A stretch of DNA of 64,000 nucleotides from Desmodus rotundus (Eukaryota; Chordata; Mammalia; Chiroptera; Phyllostomidae): the NCBI RefSeq assembly GCF_022682495.2, contig NC_071395.1:59411242-59475241 (forward strand). Reading direction: 5' to 3'. Shown here one piece after another: positions 35,428-47,971 of this stretch. Under the pieces are notes generated by a model, which was not told the DNA's origin, did no database searches, and was given only the letters and a program-made list of their open reading frames with translations. Each line of letters opens with the position of its first letter. Positions within the stretch are counted from its first letter, which is position 1. Both the position numbers and the translations under genes were made by a program.

Positions 35428-37520
35428 TCTGTTTAAAGATAGAGTTAGGGTTAGGGCTAGCATTACAATTACGGTAAGGATAAGCTTTATTATTAGGGTA
35501 GGGATAGGGATAGGGATAGGGATAGGGATAGGGTTAGGGTTAGGGTTAGGGTTAGGGATAGGGTTACGGTTAGGGTTAGGGTTAGGGTTAGGGTTAGCGT
35601 TAGCGTCCGGGTTAGGGATAGGGATAGGTTTAGCATTAGCGTTTGGGTTAATGTTACATATAGGTTTAGGGCCAGGGCTAAAGCTAGATGACGGCCACAG
35701 GTAGAGGAGTGTGTGTCCTAGAAGATCGTGCATTTCATAGCTCTCTTAGTTCTTCTGTGCTTTCATTGAGTCCGTTGAGGACGAGAAAGTGATTCTGTAG
35801 ATCGTTGCACTGAAACACAGCCAGGTAAAAGATAACAGAGCAAAAGAGCTGATCATAAGTGCTGAAGAGGGTATGTGATATGGTGCAAGGCACTCATTTC
35901 CAATTCAACTGATACGAGCACATTGATCTAGAGCTGCGTTCATGCTTAAAGCCACTTCTCAGGAACATGTTCATTCCCGAGTAACTTGGCAGCTTTCAAA
36001 CCGTTCACTCCTGTGCTGTGTGAGAGAGTCACTCGAATAGAGTAAGGGGACTGCTAGCTGCACATGCATTTCTACGTTGAAAACACTGTATGGGCAAAGT
36101 GAGGTAGTAGGCTGTTGCCTCTCTTCTTCCTGGGGCTACGCTTTTCTGATGGAAAAAGTACCTAGGAGAAAACTCTACTGTGGAAGCTCATTGCGCTTCA
36201 AGGATCACAAAGTGCTAGCTAGGCTAGCCTTCCCTCCGTTGCTGACGGGAAATCATTTCCGTAGCTCTTGGGCTATGACACGCGCCAGAGATCCTATATT
36301 GCAGCAAGGTTCTTGGACAGGATGCTGACAAGAGTACGTACTATGTGACACACCACTGCTTGCATCTCCTACTGAAATGAGAACATTGCTAACACGTCAA
36401 ATAGTGTGGATGGCTTTTGTTGAGAACACTTTTCGCACGACTTGATATAATTCCTGAATGGTGCAGGGGAGCGCAAAGTCTTCCCTGCTGTATTCTCAGA
36501 GTGGAATGAGTGGCCTGGTAGGCCCATGGCGTACTTTTAGCTTCTTCCTCTTTGAATGCTTCACGAACGGGTGGAGTCCGAGGGACGTAGTATAGTCTCC
36601 ATGGTTTCTGAGGCTACAGTCTTCTTCTCCCATCACATCTACTACCGAAATGCCAACATTGAGAAGACGTGGAACACTGAGACGGCTTTGGAGAAAAACC
36701 CGCTTCCTACGAAATAGGTTGATTCCCGAGTGAGTTTGAGGAGCAAACAAATCTTCACGAACGTATTATCTTCCACTGGGAGCCACACAGGCTACTCTGA
36801 CATTCATATTCCCTTAGATCTTCAGAGACTTGGAGGCCAGGTCGCGTAGCGTGGCCCAGCGGCCTTCCAACGTCCGGATACGCTTTCCTCGCAGAACGCA
36901 GAGTTTGGCGAAAACAGTGGTAGCCAAGCTTACTCTCGGGCACAGTTGGCATAGTCCTGTGCTTCCGTTCACTCATTTGCTTTGGGGAACGTGATTGCAC
37001 AAGTCTGTGCCTAGCAAAGTTACCGCCAAGGTGATCATACAGAAAACCCATTGAAACGACCTGCTAAATCGGTGGCTTCTAGCGGCATCCCACACATTTC
37101 GCACTCTACTGAAACGAGTCCATTGACCTAGTGTTACCCGCTGGACATGAAGTCTTCTAATAAGGCACTTGTACGAAACATCCTGATTCCCTCGTTGTTT
37201 GGAAGCTTTCCATGAATTCCTTGCTGTTCTATCAGAAGGAAATTCAATCGAATAGAGTCAGTGGGCTGTGAGCTTCATGGGCATATCTACGTTCGAGAAA
37301 CAGTTTTGTCCACAAGACATAGTAGTGAGTAGCTGCAGGAGATCTTCGGCCTCTGCTATTCTCCTGGAAAACATAGAGCGGCGAAAAGCCCACACTCGCA
37401 GCTCATTGTCCTGCGAAGGTCTGAAACTGCTATGCTCCTGTTCATTCACTACGGATTGAAAATGATTTCAGTAGCATTTAGTTTAGGACACAACCCACAG
37501 CTCGGATATATCAGAAGATT
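35428..37520 (+). repeat. Satellite unit 18 (L class)
   Basis: 2,093 bp. Tract 35438-35677; box 36698-36714. ATTACAATTACGG at 35467 (CpG to CpA) is shared with units 21 and 22. GGAGCCACACAGG near 36779 is a marker it shares with c- and d-type units. Confidence 0.95.
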
Positions 37521-39601
37521 TCTGTTTAAAGATAGAGTTAGGGTTAGGGCTAGCATTACGATTACGGTAAGGATAAGCTTTATTATTAGGGTAGGGATAG
37601 GGATAGGGATAGGGATAGGGTTAGGGTTAGGGTTAGGGTTAGAGATAGGGTTAGGGTTAGGGTTAGGGTTAGGGTTAGCGTTAGCGTTAGGGTTAGGGAT
37701 AGGGATAGGTTTAGCATTAGCTTTTCGGTTAACGTTACATATAGGTTCAGGGCGAGGGCTAAAGCCAGATGACGGCCACAGGTAGAGGAGTGTGTGTCCT
37801 AGAAGATCGTGCATTTCATAGCTCTCTTAGTTCTTCTGTGCTTTCATTGAGTCCGTTGAGGACGAGAAAGTGATTCTGTAGAGCATTGCACTGAAACACA
37901 GCCAGGTAAAAGATAACAGAGCAAAAGAGCTGATCATAAGTGCTGAAGAGGGTATGTGATATGGTGCAAGGCACTCATTTCCAATTCAACTGATACGAGC
38001 ACATTGATCTAGAGCTGCGTTCATGCTTAAAGCCACTTCTCAGGAACATGTTCATTCCCGAGTAACTTGGCAGCTTTCAAACCGTTCACTCCTGTGATGT
38101 GTGAGAGAGTCACTCGAATAGAGTAAGGGGACTACTAGCTGCACATGCATTTCTACGTTGAAAACACTGTATGGGCAAAGTGAGGTAGTAGGCTGTTGCC
38201 TCTCTTCTTCCTGGGGCTACGCTTTTCTGATGGAAAAAGTACCTAGGAGAAAACTCTACTGTGGAAGCTCATTGCGCTTCAAGGATCACAAAGTGCTAGC
38301 TAGGCTAGCCTTCCCTCCGTTGCTGACGGGAAATCATTTCCGTAGCTCTTGGGCTATGACACGCGCCAGAGATCCTATATTGCAGCAAGGTTCTTGGACA
38401 GGATGCTGACAAGAGTACGTACTATGTGACACACCACTGCTTGCATCTCCTACTGAAATGAGAACATTGCTAACACGTCAAATAGTGTGGATGGCTTTTG
38501 TAGAGAACACTTTTCGCACGACTTGATATAATTCCTGAATGGTGCAGGGGAGCGCAAAGTCTTCCCTGCTGTATTCTCAGAGTGGAATGAGTGGCCTGGT
38601 AAGCCCATGGCGTACTTTTAGCTTCTTCCTCTTTGAATGATTCACGAACGGGTGGAGTCCGAGGGACGTAGTATAGTCTCCATGGTTTCTGAGGCTACAG
38701 TCTTCTTCTCCCATCACATCTACTACCGAAATGCCAACATTGAGAAGACGTGGAACACTGAGACGGCTTTGGAGAAAAACCCGCTTCCTACGAAATAGGT
38801 TGATTCCCGAGTGAGTTTGAGGAGCAAACAAATCTTCACGAACGTATTATCTTCCACTGGGAGCCCCACAGGCTACTCTGACATTCATATTCCCTTAGAT
38901 CTTCAGAGACTTGGAGGCCAGGTCGCGTAGCGTGGCCCAGCGGCCTTCCAACTTCCGGATACGCTTTCCTCGCAGAACGCAGAGTTTGGCGAAAACAGTG
39001 GTAGCCAAGCTTACTCTCGGGCACAGTTGGCATAGTCCTGTGCATCCGTTCACTCATTTGCTTTGGGGAACGTGATTGCACAAGTCTGTGCCTAGCAAAG
39101 TTACCGCCAAGGTGATCATACAGAAAACCCATTGAAACGACCTGCTAAATCGGTGGCTTCTAGCGGCATCCCACACATTTCGCACTCTACTGAAACGAGT
39201 CCATTGACCTAGTGTTACCCGCTGGACATGAAGTCTTCTAATAAGGCACTTGTACGAAACATCCTGATTCCCTCGTTGTTTGGAAGCTTTCCATGAATTC
39301 CTTGCTGTTCTATCAGAAGGAAATTCAATCGAATAGAGTCAGTGGGCTGTGAGCTTCATGGGCATATCTACGTTCGAGAAACAGTTTTGTCCACAAGCCA
39401 TAGTAGTGAGTAGCTGCAGGAGATCTTCGGCCTCTGCTATTCTCCTGGAAAACATAGAGCGGCGAAAAGCCCACACTCGCAGCTCATTGTCCTGCGAAGG
39501 TCTGAAACTGCTATGCTCCTGTTCATTCACTACGGATTGAAAATGATTTCAGTAGCATTTAGTTTAGGACACAACCCACAGCTCGGATATATCAGAAGAT
39601 T
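37521..39601 (+). repeat. Satellite unit 19 (S class, a-type)
   Basis: 2,081 bp. Tract 37531-37758; box 38779-38795. First a-type unit of the tetramer domain. ACAAGCCATAG near 39394 (others ACAAGACATAG) is shared only with units 24 and 28. A private CTGTGATGTG lies near 38093. Confidence 0.95.
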
Positions 39602-41693
39602 TCTGTTTAAAGATAGAGTTAGGGTTAGGGCTAGCATTACGATTACGGTAAGGATAAGCTTTATTATTAGGGTAGGGATAGGGATAGGGATAGGGATAGG
39701 GTTAGGGTTAGGGTTAGGGTTAGGGTTAGGGATAGGGTTACGGTTAGGGTTAGGGTTAGGGTTAGGGTTAGCGTTAGCGTCCGGGTTAGGGATAGGGATA
39801 GGTTTAGCATTAGCGTTTGGGTTAATGTTACATATAGGTTTAGGGCCAGGGCTAAAGCTAGATGACGGCCACAGGTAGAGGAGTGTGTGTCCTAGAAGAT
39901 CGTGCATTTCATAGCTCTCTTAGTTCTTCTGTGCTTTCATTGAGTCCGTTGAGGACGAGAAAGTGATTCTGTAGATCGTTGCACTGAAACACAGCCAGGT
40001 AAAAGATAACAGAGCAAAAGAGCTGATCATAAGTGCTGAAGAGGGTATGTGATATGGTGCAAGGCACTCATTTCCAATTCAACTGATACGAGCACATTGA
40101 TCTAGAGCTGCGTTCATGCTTAAAGCCACTTCTCAGGAACATGTTCATTCCCGAGTAACTTGGCAGCTTTCAAACCGTTCACTCCTGTGCTGTGTGAGAG
40201 AGTCACTCGAATAGAGTAAGGGGACTGCTAGCTGCACATGCATTTCTACGTTGAAAACACTGTATGGGCAAAGTGAGGTAGTAGGCTGTTGCCTCTCTTC
40301 TTCCTGGGGCTACGCTTTTCTGATGGAAAAAGTACCTAGGAGAAAACTCTACTGTGGAAGCTCATTCCGCTTCAAGGATCACAAAGTGCTAGCTAGGCTA
40401 GCCTTCCCTCCGTTGCTGACGGGAAATCATTTCCGTAGCTCTTGGGCTATGACACGCGCCAGAGATCCTATATTGCAGCAAGGTTCTTGGACAGGATGCT
40501 GACAAGAGTACGTACTATGTGACACACCACTGCTTGCATCTCCTACTGAAATGAGAACATTGCTAACACGTCAAATAGTGTGGATGGCTTTTGTTGAGAA
40601 CACTTTTCGCACGACTTGATATAATTCCTGAATGGTGCAGGGGAGCGCAAAGTCTTCCCTGCTGTATTCTCAGAGTGGAATGAGTGGCCTGGTAGGCCCA
40701 TGGCGTACTTTTAGCTTCTTCCTCTTTGAATGCTTCACGAACGGGTGGAGTCCGATGGACGTAGTATAGTCTCCATGGTTTCTGAGGCTACAGTCTTCTT
40801 CTCCCATCACATCTACTACCGAAATGCCAACATTGAGAAGACGTTGAACACTGAGACGGCTTTGGAGAAAAACCCGCTTCCTACGAAATAGGTTGATTCC
40901 CGAGTGAGTTTGAGGAGCAAACAAATCTTCACGAACGTATTATCTTCCACTGGGAGCCCCACAGGCTACTCTGACATTCATATTCCCTTAGATCTTCAGA
41001 GACTTGGAGGCCAGGTCGCGTAGCGTGGCCCAGCGGCCTTCCAACGTCTGGATACGCTTTCCTCGCAGAACGCAGAGTTTGGCGAAAACAGTGGTAGCCA
41101 AGCTTACTCTCGGGCACAGTTGGCATAGTCCTGTGCTTCCGTTCACTCATTTGCTTTGGGGAACGTGATTGCACAAGTCTGTGCCTAGCAAAGTTACCGC
41201 CAAGGTGATCATACAGAAAACCCATTGAAACGACCTGCTAAATCGGTGGCTTCTAGCGGCATCCCACACATTTCGCACTCTACTGAAACGAGTCCATTGA
41301 CCTAGTGTTACCCGTGGACATGAAGTCTTCTAATAAGGCACTTGTACGAAACATCCTGATTCCCTCGTTGTTTGGAAGCTTTCCATGAATTCCTTGCTGT
41401 TCTATCAGAAGGAAATTCAATCGAATAGAGTCAGTGGGCTGTGAGCTTCATGGGCATATCTACGTTCGAGAAACAGTTTTGTCCACAAGACATAGTAGTG
41501 AGTAGCTGCAGGAGATCTTCGGCCTCTGCTATTCTCCTGGAAAACATAGAGCGGCGAAAAGCCCACACTCGCAGCTCATTGTCCTGCGAAGGTCTGAAAC
41601 TGCTATGCTCATGTTCATTCACTACGGATTGAAAATGATTTCAGTAGCATTTAGTTTAGGACACAACCCACAGCTCGGATATATCAGAAGATT
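39602..41693 (+). repeat. Satellite unit 20 (L class, b-type)
   Basis: 2,092 bp. Tract 39612-39851, with four ATAGGG and five TTAGGG; box 40872-40888. Shares GTCCGATGGACG (near 40752) with units 21, 25 and 29. One C is missing at CCCGTGG (near 41314), and CTCATGTTC (near 41608) replaces CTCCTGTTC; both occur also in unit 21. Confidence 0.95.
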
Positions 41694-43785
41694 TCTGTTT
41701 AAAGATAGAGTTAGGGTTAGGGCTAGCATTACAATTACGGTAAGGATAAGCTTTATTATTAGGGTAGGGATAGGGATAGGGATAGGGATAGGGTTAGGGT
41801 TAGGGTTAGGGTTAGGGTTAGGGATAGGGTTACGGTTAGGGTTAGGGTTAGGGTTAGGGTTAGCGTTAGCGTCCGGGTTAGGGATAGGGATAGGTTTAGC
41901 ATTAGCGTTTGGGTTAATGTTACATATAGGTTTAGGGCCAGGGCTAAAGCTAGATGACGGCCACAGGTAGAGGAGTGTGTGTCCTAGAAGATCGTGCATT
42001 TCATAGCTCTCTTAGTTCTTCTGTGCTTTCATTGAGTCCGTTGAGGACGAGAAAGTGATTCTGTAGATCGTTGCACTGAAACACAGCCAGGTAAAAGATA
42101 ACAGAGCAAAAGAGCTGATCATAAGTGCTGAAGAGGGTATGTGATATGGTGCAAGGCACTCATTTCCAATTCAACTGATACGAGCACATTGATCTAGAGC
42201 TGCGTTCATGCTTAAAGCCACTTCTCAGGAACATGTTCATTCCCGAGTAACTTGGCAGCTTTCAAACCGTTCACTCCTGTGCTGTGTGAGAGAGTCACTC
42301 GAATAGAGTAAGGGGACTGCTAGCTGCACATGCATTTCTACGTTGAAAACACTGTATGGGCAAAGTGAGGTAGTAGGCTGTTGCCTCTCTTCTTCCTGGG
42401 GCTACGCTTTTCTGATGGAAAAAGTACCTAGGAGAAAACTCTACTGTGGAAGCTCATTCCGCTTCAAGGATCACAAAGTGCTAGCTAGGCTAGCCTTCCC
42501 TCCGTTGCTGACGGGAAATCATTTCCGTAGCTCTTGGGCTATGACACGCGCCAGAGATCCTATATTGCAGCAAGGTTCTTGGACAGGATGCTGACAAGAG
42601 TACGTACTATGTGACACACCACTGCTTGCATCTCCTACTGAAATGAGAACATTGCTAACACGTCAAATAGTGTGGATGGCTTTTGTTGAGAACACTTTTC
42701 GCACGACTTGATATAATTCCTGAATGGTGCAGGGGAGCGCAAAGTCTTCCCTGCTGTATTCTCAGAGTGGAATGAGTGGCCTGGTAGGCCCATGGCGTAC
42801 TTTTAGCTTCTTCCTCTTTGAATGCTTCACGAACGGGTGGAGTCCGATGGACGTAGTATAGTCTCCATGGTTTCTGAGGCTACAGTCTTCTTCTCCCATC
42901 ACATCTACTACCGAAATGCCAACATTGAGAAGACGTTGAACACTGAGACGGCTTTGGAGAAAAACCCGCTTCCTACGAAATAGGTTGATTCCCGAGTGAG
43001 TTTGAGGAGCAAACAAATCTTCACGAACGTATTATCTTCCACTGGGAGCCCCACAGGCTACTCTGACATTCATATTCCCTTAGATCTTCAGAGACTTGGA
43101 GGCCAGGTCGCGTAGCGTGGCCCAGCGGCCTTCCAACGTCTGGATACGCTTTCCTCGCAGAACGCAGAGTTTGGCGAAAACAGTGGTAGCCAAGCTTACT
43201 CTCGGGCACAGTTGGCATAGTCCTGTGCTTCCGTTCACTCATTTGCTTTGGGGAACGTGATTGCACAAGTCTGTGCCTAGCAAAGTTACCGCCAAGGTGA
43301 TCATACAGAAAACCCATTGAAACGACCTGCTAAATCGGTGGCTTCTAGCGGCATCCCACACATTTCGCACTCTACTGAAACGAGTCCATTGACCTAGTGT
43401 TACCCGTGGACATGAAGTCTTCTAATAAGGCACTTGTACGAAACATCCTGATTCCCTCGTTGTTTGGAAGCTTTCCATGAATTCCTTGCTGTTCTATCAG
43501 AAGGAAATTCAATCGAATAGAGTCAGTGGGCTGTGAGCTTCATGGGCATATCTACGTTCGAGAAACAGTTTTGTCCACAAGACATAGTAGTGAGTAGCTG
43601 CAGGAGATCTTCGGCCTCTGCTATTCTCCTGGAAAACATAGAGCGGCGAAAAGCCCACACTCGCAGCTCATTGTCCTGCGAAGGTCTGAAACTGCTATGC
43701 TCATGTTCATTCACTACGGATTGAAAATGATTTCAGTAGCATTTAGTTTAGGACACAACCCACAGCTCGGATATATCAGAAGATT
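41694..43785 (+). repeat. Satellite unit 21 (L class, extra b-type)
   Basis: 2,092 bp. Tract 41704-41943; box 42964-42980. Almost a copy of unit 20, with the same missing C (near 43406), the same CTCATGTTC (near 43700) and the same GATGGACG. Unlike unit 20 its tract begins with ATTACAATTACGG. This is the supernumerary unit that makes the first tetramer repeat five units long. Confidence 0.95.
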
Positions 43786-45878
43786 TCTGTTTAAAGATAG
43801 AGTTAGGGTTAGGGCTAGCATTACAATTACGGTAAGGATAAGCTTTATTATTAGGGTAGGGATAGGGATAGGGATAGGGATAGGGATAGGGTTAGGGTTA
43901 GGGTTAGGGTTAGGGATAGGGTTACGGTTAGGGTTAGGGTTAGGGTTAGGGTTAGCGTTAGCGTCCGGGTTAGGGATAGGGATAGGTTTAGCATTAGCGT
44001 TTGGGTTAATGTTACATATAGGTTTAGGGCCAGGGCTAAAGCTAGATGACGGCCACAGGTAGAGGAGTGTGTGTCCTAGAAGATCGTGCATTTCATAGCT
44101 CTCTTAGTTCTTCTGTGCTTTCATTGAGTCCGTTGAGGACGAGAAAGTGATTCTGTAGATCGTTGCACTGAAACACAGCCAGGTAAAAGATAACAGAGCA
44201 AAAGAGCTGATCATAAGTGCTGAAGAGGGTATGTGATATGGTGCAAGGCACTCATTTCCAATTCAACTGATACGAGCACATTGATCTAGAGCTGCGTTCA
44301 TGCTTAAAGCCACTTCTCAGGAACATGTTCATTCCCGAGTAACTTGGCAGCTTTCAAACCGTTCACTCCTGTGCTGTGTGAGAGAGTCACTCGAATAGAG
44401 TAAGGGGACTGCTAGCTGCACATGCATTTCTACGTTGAAAACACTGTATGGGCAAAGTGAGGTAGTAGGCTGTTGCCTCTCTTCTTCCTGGGGCTACGCT
44501 TTTCTGATGGAAAAAGTACCTAGGAGAAAACTCTACTGTGGAAGCTCATTCCGCTTCAAGGATCACAAAGTGCTAGCTAGGCTAGCATTCCCTCCGTTGC
44601 TGACGGGAAATCATTTCCGTAGCTCTTGGGCTATGACACGAGCCAGAGATCCTATATTGCAGCAAGGTTCTTGGACAGGATGCTGACAAGAGTACGTACT
44701 ATGTGACACACCACTGCTTTCATCTCCTACTGAAATGAGAACATTGCTAACACGTCAAATAGTGTGGATGGCTTTTGTTGAGAACACTTTTCGCACGACT
44801 TGATATAATTCCTGAATGGTGCAGGGGAGCGCAAAGTCTTCCCTGCTGTATTCTCAGAGTGGAATGAGTGGCCTGGTAGGCCCATGGCGTACTTTTAGCT
44901 TCTTCCTCTTTGAATGCTTCACGAACGGGTGGAGTCCGAGGGACGTAGTATAGTCTCCATGGTTTCTGAGGCTACAGTCTTCTTCTCCCATCACATCTAC
45001 TACCGAAATGCCAACATTGAGAAGACGTGGAACACTGAGACGGCTTTGGAGAAAAACCCGCTTCCTACGAAATAGGTTGATTCCCGAGTGAGTTTGAGGA
45101 GCAAACAAATCTTCACGAACGTATTATCTTCCACTGGGAGCCACACAGGCTACTCTGACATTCATATTCCCTTAGATCTTCAGAGACTTGGAGGCCAGGT
45201 CGCGTAGCGTGGCCCAGCGGCCTTCCAACGTCTGGATATGCTTTCCTCGCAGAACGCAGAGTTTGGCGAAAACAGTGGTAGCCAAGCTTACTCTCGGGCA
45301 CAGTTGGCATAGTCCTGTGCTTCCGTTCACTCATTTGCTTTGGGGAACGTGATTGCACAAGTCTGTGCCTAGCAAAGTTACCGCCAAGGTGATCATACAG
45401 AAAACCCATTGAAACGACCTGCTAAATCGGTGGCTTCTAGCGGCATCCCACACATTTCGCACTCTACTGAAACGAGTCCATTGACCTAGTGTTACCCGCT
45501 GGAGATGAAGTCTTCTAATAAGGCACTTGTACGAAACATCCTGATTCCCTCGTTGTTTGGAAGCTTTCCATGAATTCCTTGCTGTTCTATCAGAAGGAAA
45601 TTCAATCGAATAGAGTCAGTGGGCTGTGAGCTTCATGGGCATATCTACGTTCGAGAAACAGTTTTGTCCACAAGACATAGTAGTGAGTAGCTGCAGGAGA
45701 TCTTCGGCCTCTGCTATTCTCCTGGAAAACATAGAGCGGCGAAAAGCCCACACTCGCAGCTCATTGTCCTGCGAAGGTCTGAAACTGCTATGCTCCTGTT
45801 CATTCACTACGGATTGAAAATGATTTCAGTAGCATTTAGTTTAGGACACAACCCACAGCTCGGATATATCAGAAGATT
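43786..45878 (+). repeat. Satellite unit 22 (L class, c-type)
   Basis: 2,093 bp. Tract 43796-44035 with five ATAGGG and the ATTACAATTACGG variant; box 45056-45072. Body of the c type: CTGCTTTCATC near 44715 and GGAGCCACACAGG near 45137. GGATATGC at 45239 is a private CpG to TpG change. Confidence 0.95.
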
Positions 45879-47971
45879 TCTGTTTAAAGATAGAGTTAGG
45901 GTTAGGGCTAGCATTACGATTACGGTAAGGATAAGCTTTATTATTAGGGTAGGGATAGGGATAGGGATAGGGATAGGGATAGGGTTAGGGTTAGGGTTAG
46001 GGTTAGGGATAGGGTTACGGTTAGGGTTAGGGTTAGGGTTAGGGTTAGCGTTAGCGTTAGGGTTAGGGATAGGGATAGGTTTACCATTAGCGTTTGGGTT
46101 AATGTTACATATAGGTTCAGGGCCAGGGCTAAAGCTAGATGACGGCCACAGGTAGAGGAGTGTGTGTCCTAGAAGATCGTGCATTTCATAGCTCTCTTAG
46201 TTCTTCTGTGCTTTCATTGAGTCCGTTGAGGACGAGAAAGTGATTCTGTAGATCGTTGCACTGAAACACAGCCAGGTAAAAGATAACAGAGCAAAAGAGC
46301 TGATCATAAGTGCTGAAGAGGGTATGTGATATGGTGCAAGGCACTCATTTCCAATTCAACTGATACGAGCACATTGATCTAGAGCTGCGTTCATGCTTAA
46401 AGCCACTTCTCAGGAACATGTTCATTCCCGAGTAACTTGGCAGCTTTCAAACCGTTCACTCCTGTGCTGTGTGAGAGAGTCACTCGAATAGAGTAAGGGG
46501 ACTGCTAGCTGCACATGCATTTCTACGTTGAAAACACTGTATGGGCAAAGTGAGGTAGTAGGCTGTTGCCTCTCTTCTTCCTGGGGCTACGCTTTTCTGA
46601 TGGAAAAAGTACCTAGGAGAAAACTCTACTGTGGAAGCTCATTCCGCTTCAAGGATCACAAAGTGCTAGCTAGGCTAGCCTTCCCTCCGTTGCTGACGGG
46701 AAATCATTTCCGTAGCTCTTGGGCTATGACACGCGCCAGAGATCCTATATTGCAGCAAGGTTCTTGGACAGGATGCTGACAAGAGTACGTACTATGTGAC
46801 ACACCACTGCTTGCATCTCCTACTGAAATGAGAACATTGCTAACACGTCAAATAGTGTGGATGGCTTTTGTTGAGAACACTTTTCGCACGACTTGATATA
46901 ATTCCTGAATGGTGCAGGGGAGCGCAAAGTCTTCCCTGCTGTATTCTCAGAGTGGAATGAGTGGCCTGGTAGGCCCATGGCGTACTTTTAGCTTCTTCCT
47001 CTTTGAATGCTTCACGAACGGGTGGAGTCCGAGGGACGTAGTATAGTCTCCATGGTTTCTGAGGCTACAGTCTTCTTCTCCCATCACATCTACTACCGAA
47101 ATGCCAACATTGAGAAGACGTGGAACACTGAGACGGCTTTGGAGAAAAACCCGCTTCCTACGAAATAGGTTGATTCCCGAGTGAGTTTGAGGAGCAAACA
47201 AATCTTCACGAACGTATTATCTTCCACTGGGAGCCACACAGGCTACTCTGACATTCATATTCCCTTAGATCTTCAGAGACTTGGAGGCCAGGTCGCGTAG
47301 CGTGGCCCAGCGGCCTTCCAACGTCTGGATACGCTTTCCTCGCAGAACGCAGAGTTTGGCGAAAACAGTGGTAGCCAAGCTTACTCTCGGGCACAGTTGG
47401 CATAGTCCTGTGCTTCCGTTCACTCATTTGCTTTGGGGAACGTGATTGCACAAGTCTGTGCCTAGCAAAGTTACCGCCAAGGTGATCATACAGAAAACCC
47501 ATTGAAACGACCTGCTAAATCGGTGGCTTCTAGCGGCATCCCACACATTTCGCACTCTACTGAAACGAGTCCATTGACCTAGTGTTACCCGCTGGAGATG
47601 AAGTCTTCTAATAAGGCACTTGTACGAAACATCCTGATTCCCTCGTTGTTTGGAAGCTTTCCATGAATTCCTTGCTGTTCTATCAGAAGGAAATTCAATC
47701 GAATAGAGTCAGTGGGCTGTGAGCTTCATGGGCATATCTACGTTCGAGAAACAGTTTTGTCCACAAGACATAGTAGTGAGTAGCTGCAGGAGATCTTCGG
47801 CCTCTGCTATTCTCCTGGAAAACATAGAGCGGCGAAAAGCCCACACTCGCAGCTCATTGTCCTGCGAAGGTCTGAAACTGCTATGCTCCTGTTCATTCAC
47901 TACGGATTGAAAATGATTTCAGTAGCATTTAGTTTAGGACACAACCCACAGCTCGGATATATCAGAAGATT
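45879..47971 (+). repeat. Satellite unit 23 (L class, d-type)
   Basis: 2,093 bp. Tract 45889-46128 with GGTTTACCATTAGCG and GCGTTAGGG in place of GCGTCCGGG, markers shared with units 27 and 31; box 47149-47165. Confidence 0.95.

Larger units (their letters stand above)
29185..37520 (+). repeat. Transitional run, units 15-18
   Basis: Three consecutive S units with the GGGCGAGGG tract end, at exact 2,081 bp spacing, then one L unit. Body markers change stepwise: unit 15 resembles the dimer domain, unit 16 gains GGTAAGCCC, and unit 17 is a complete a-type unit. It looks like the source from which the tetramer domain grew. Confidence 0.65.
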
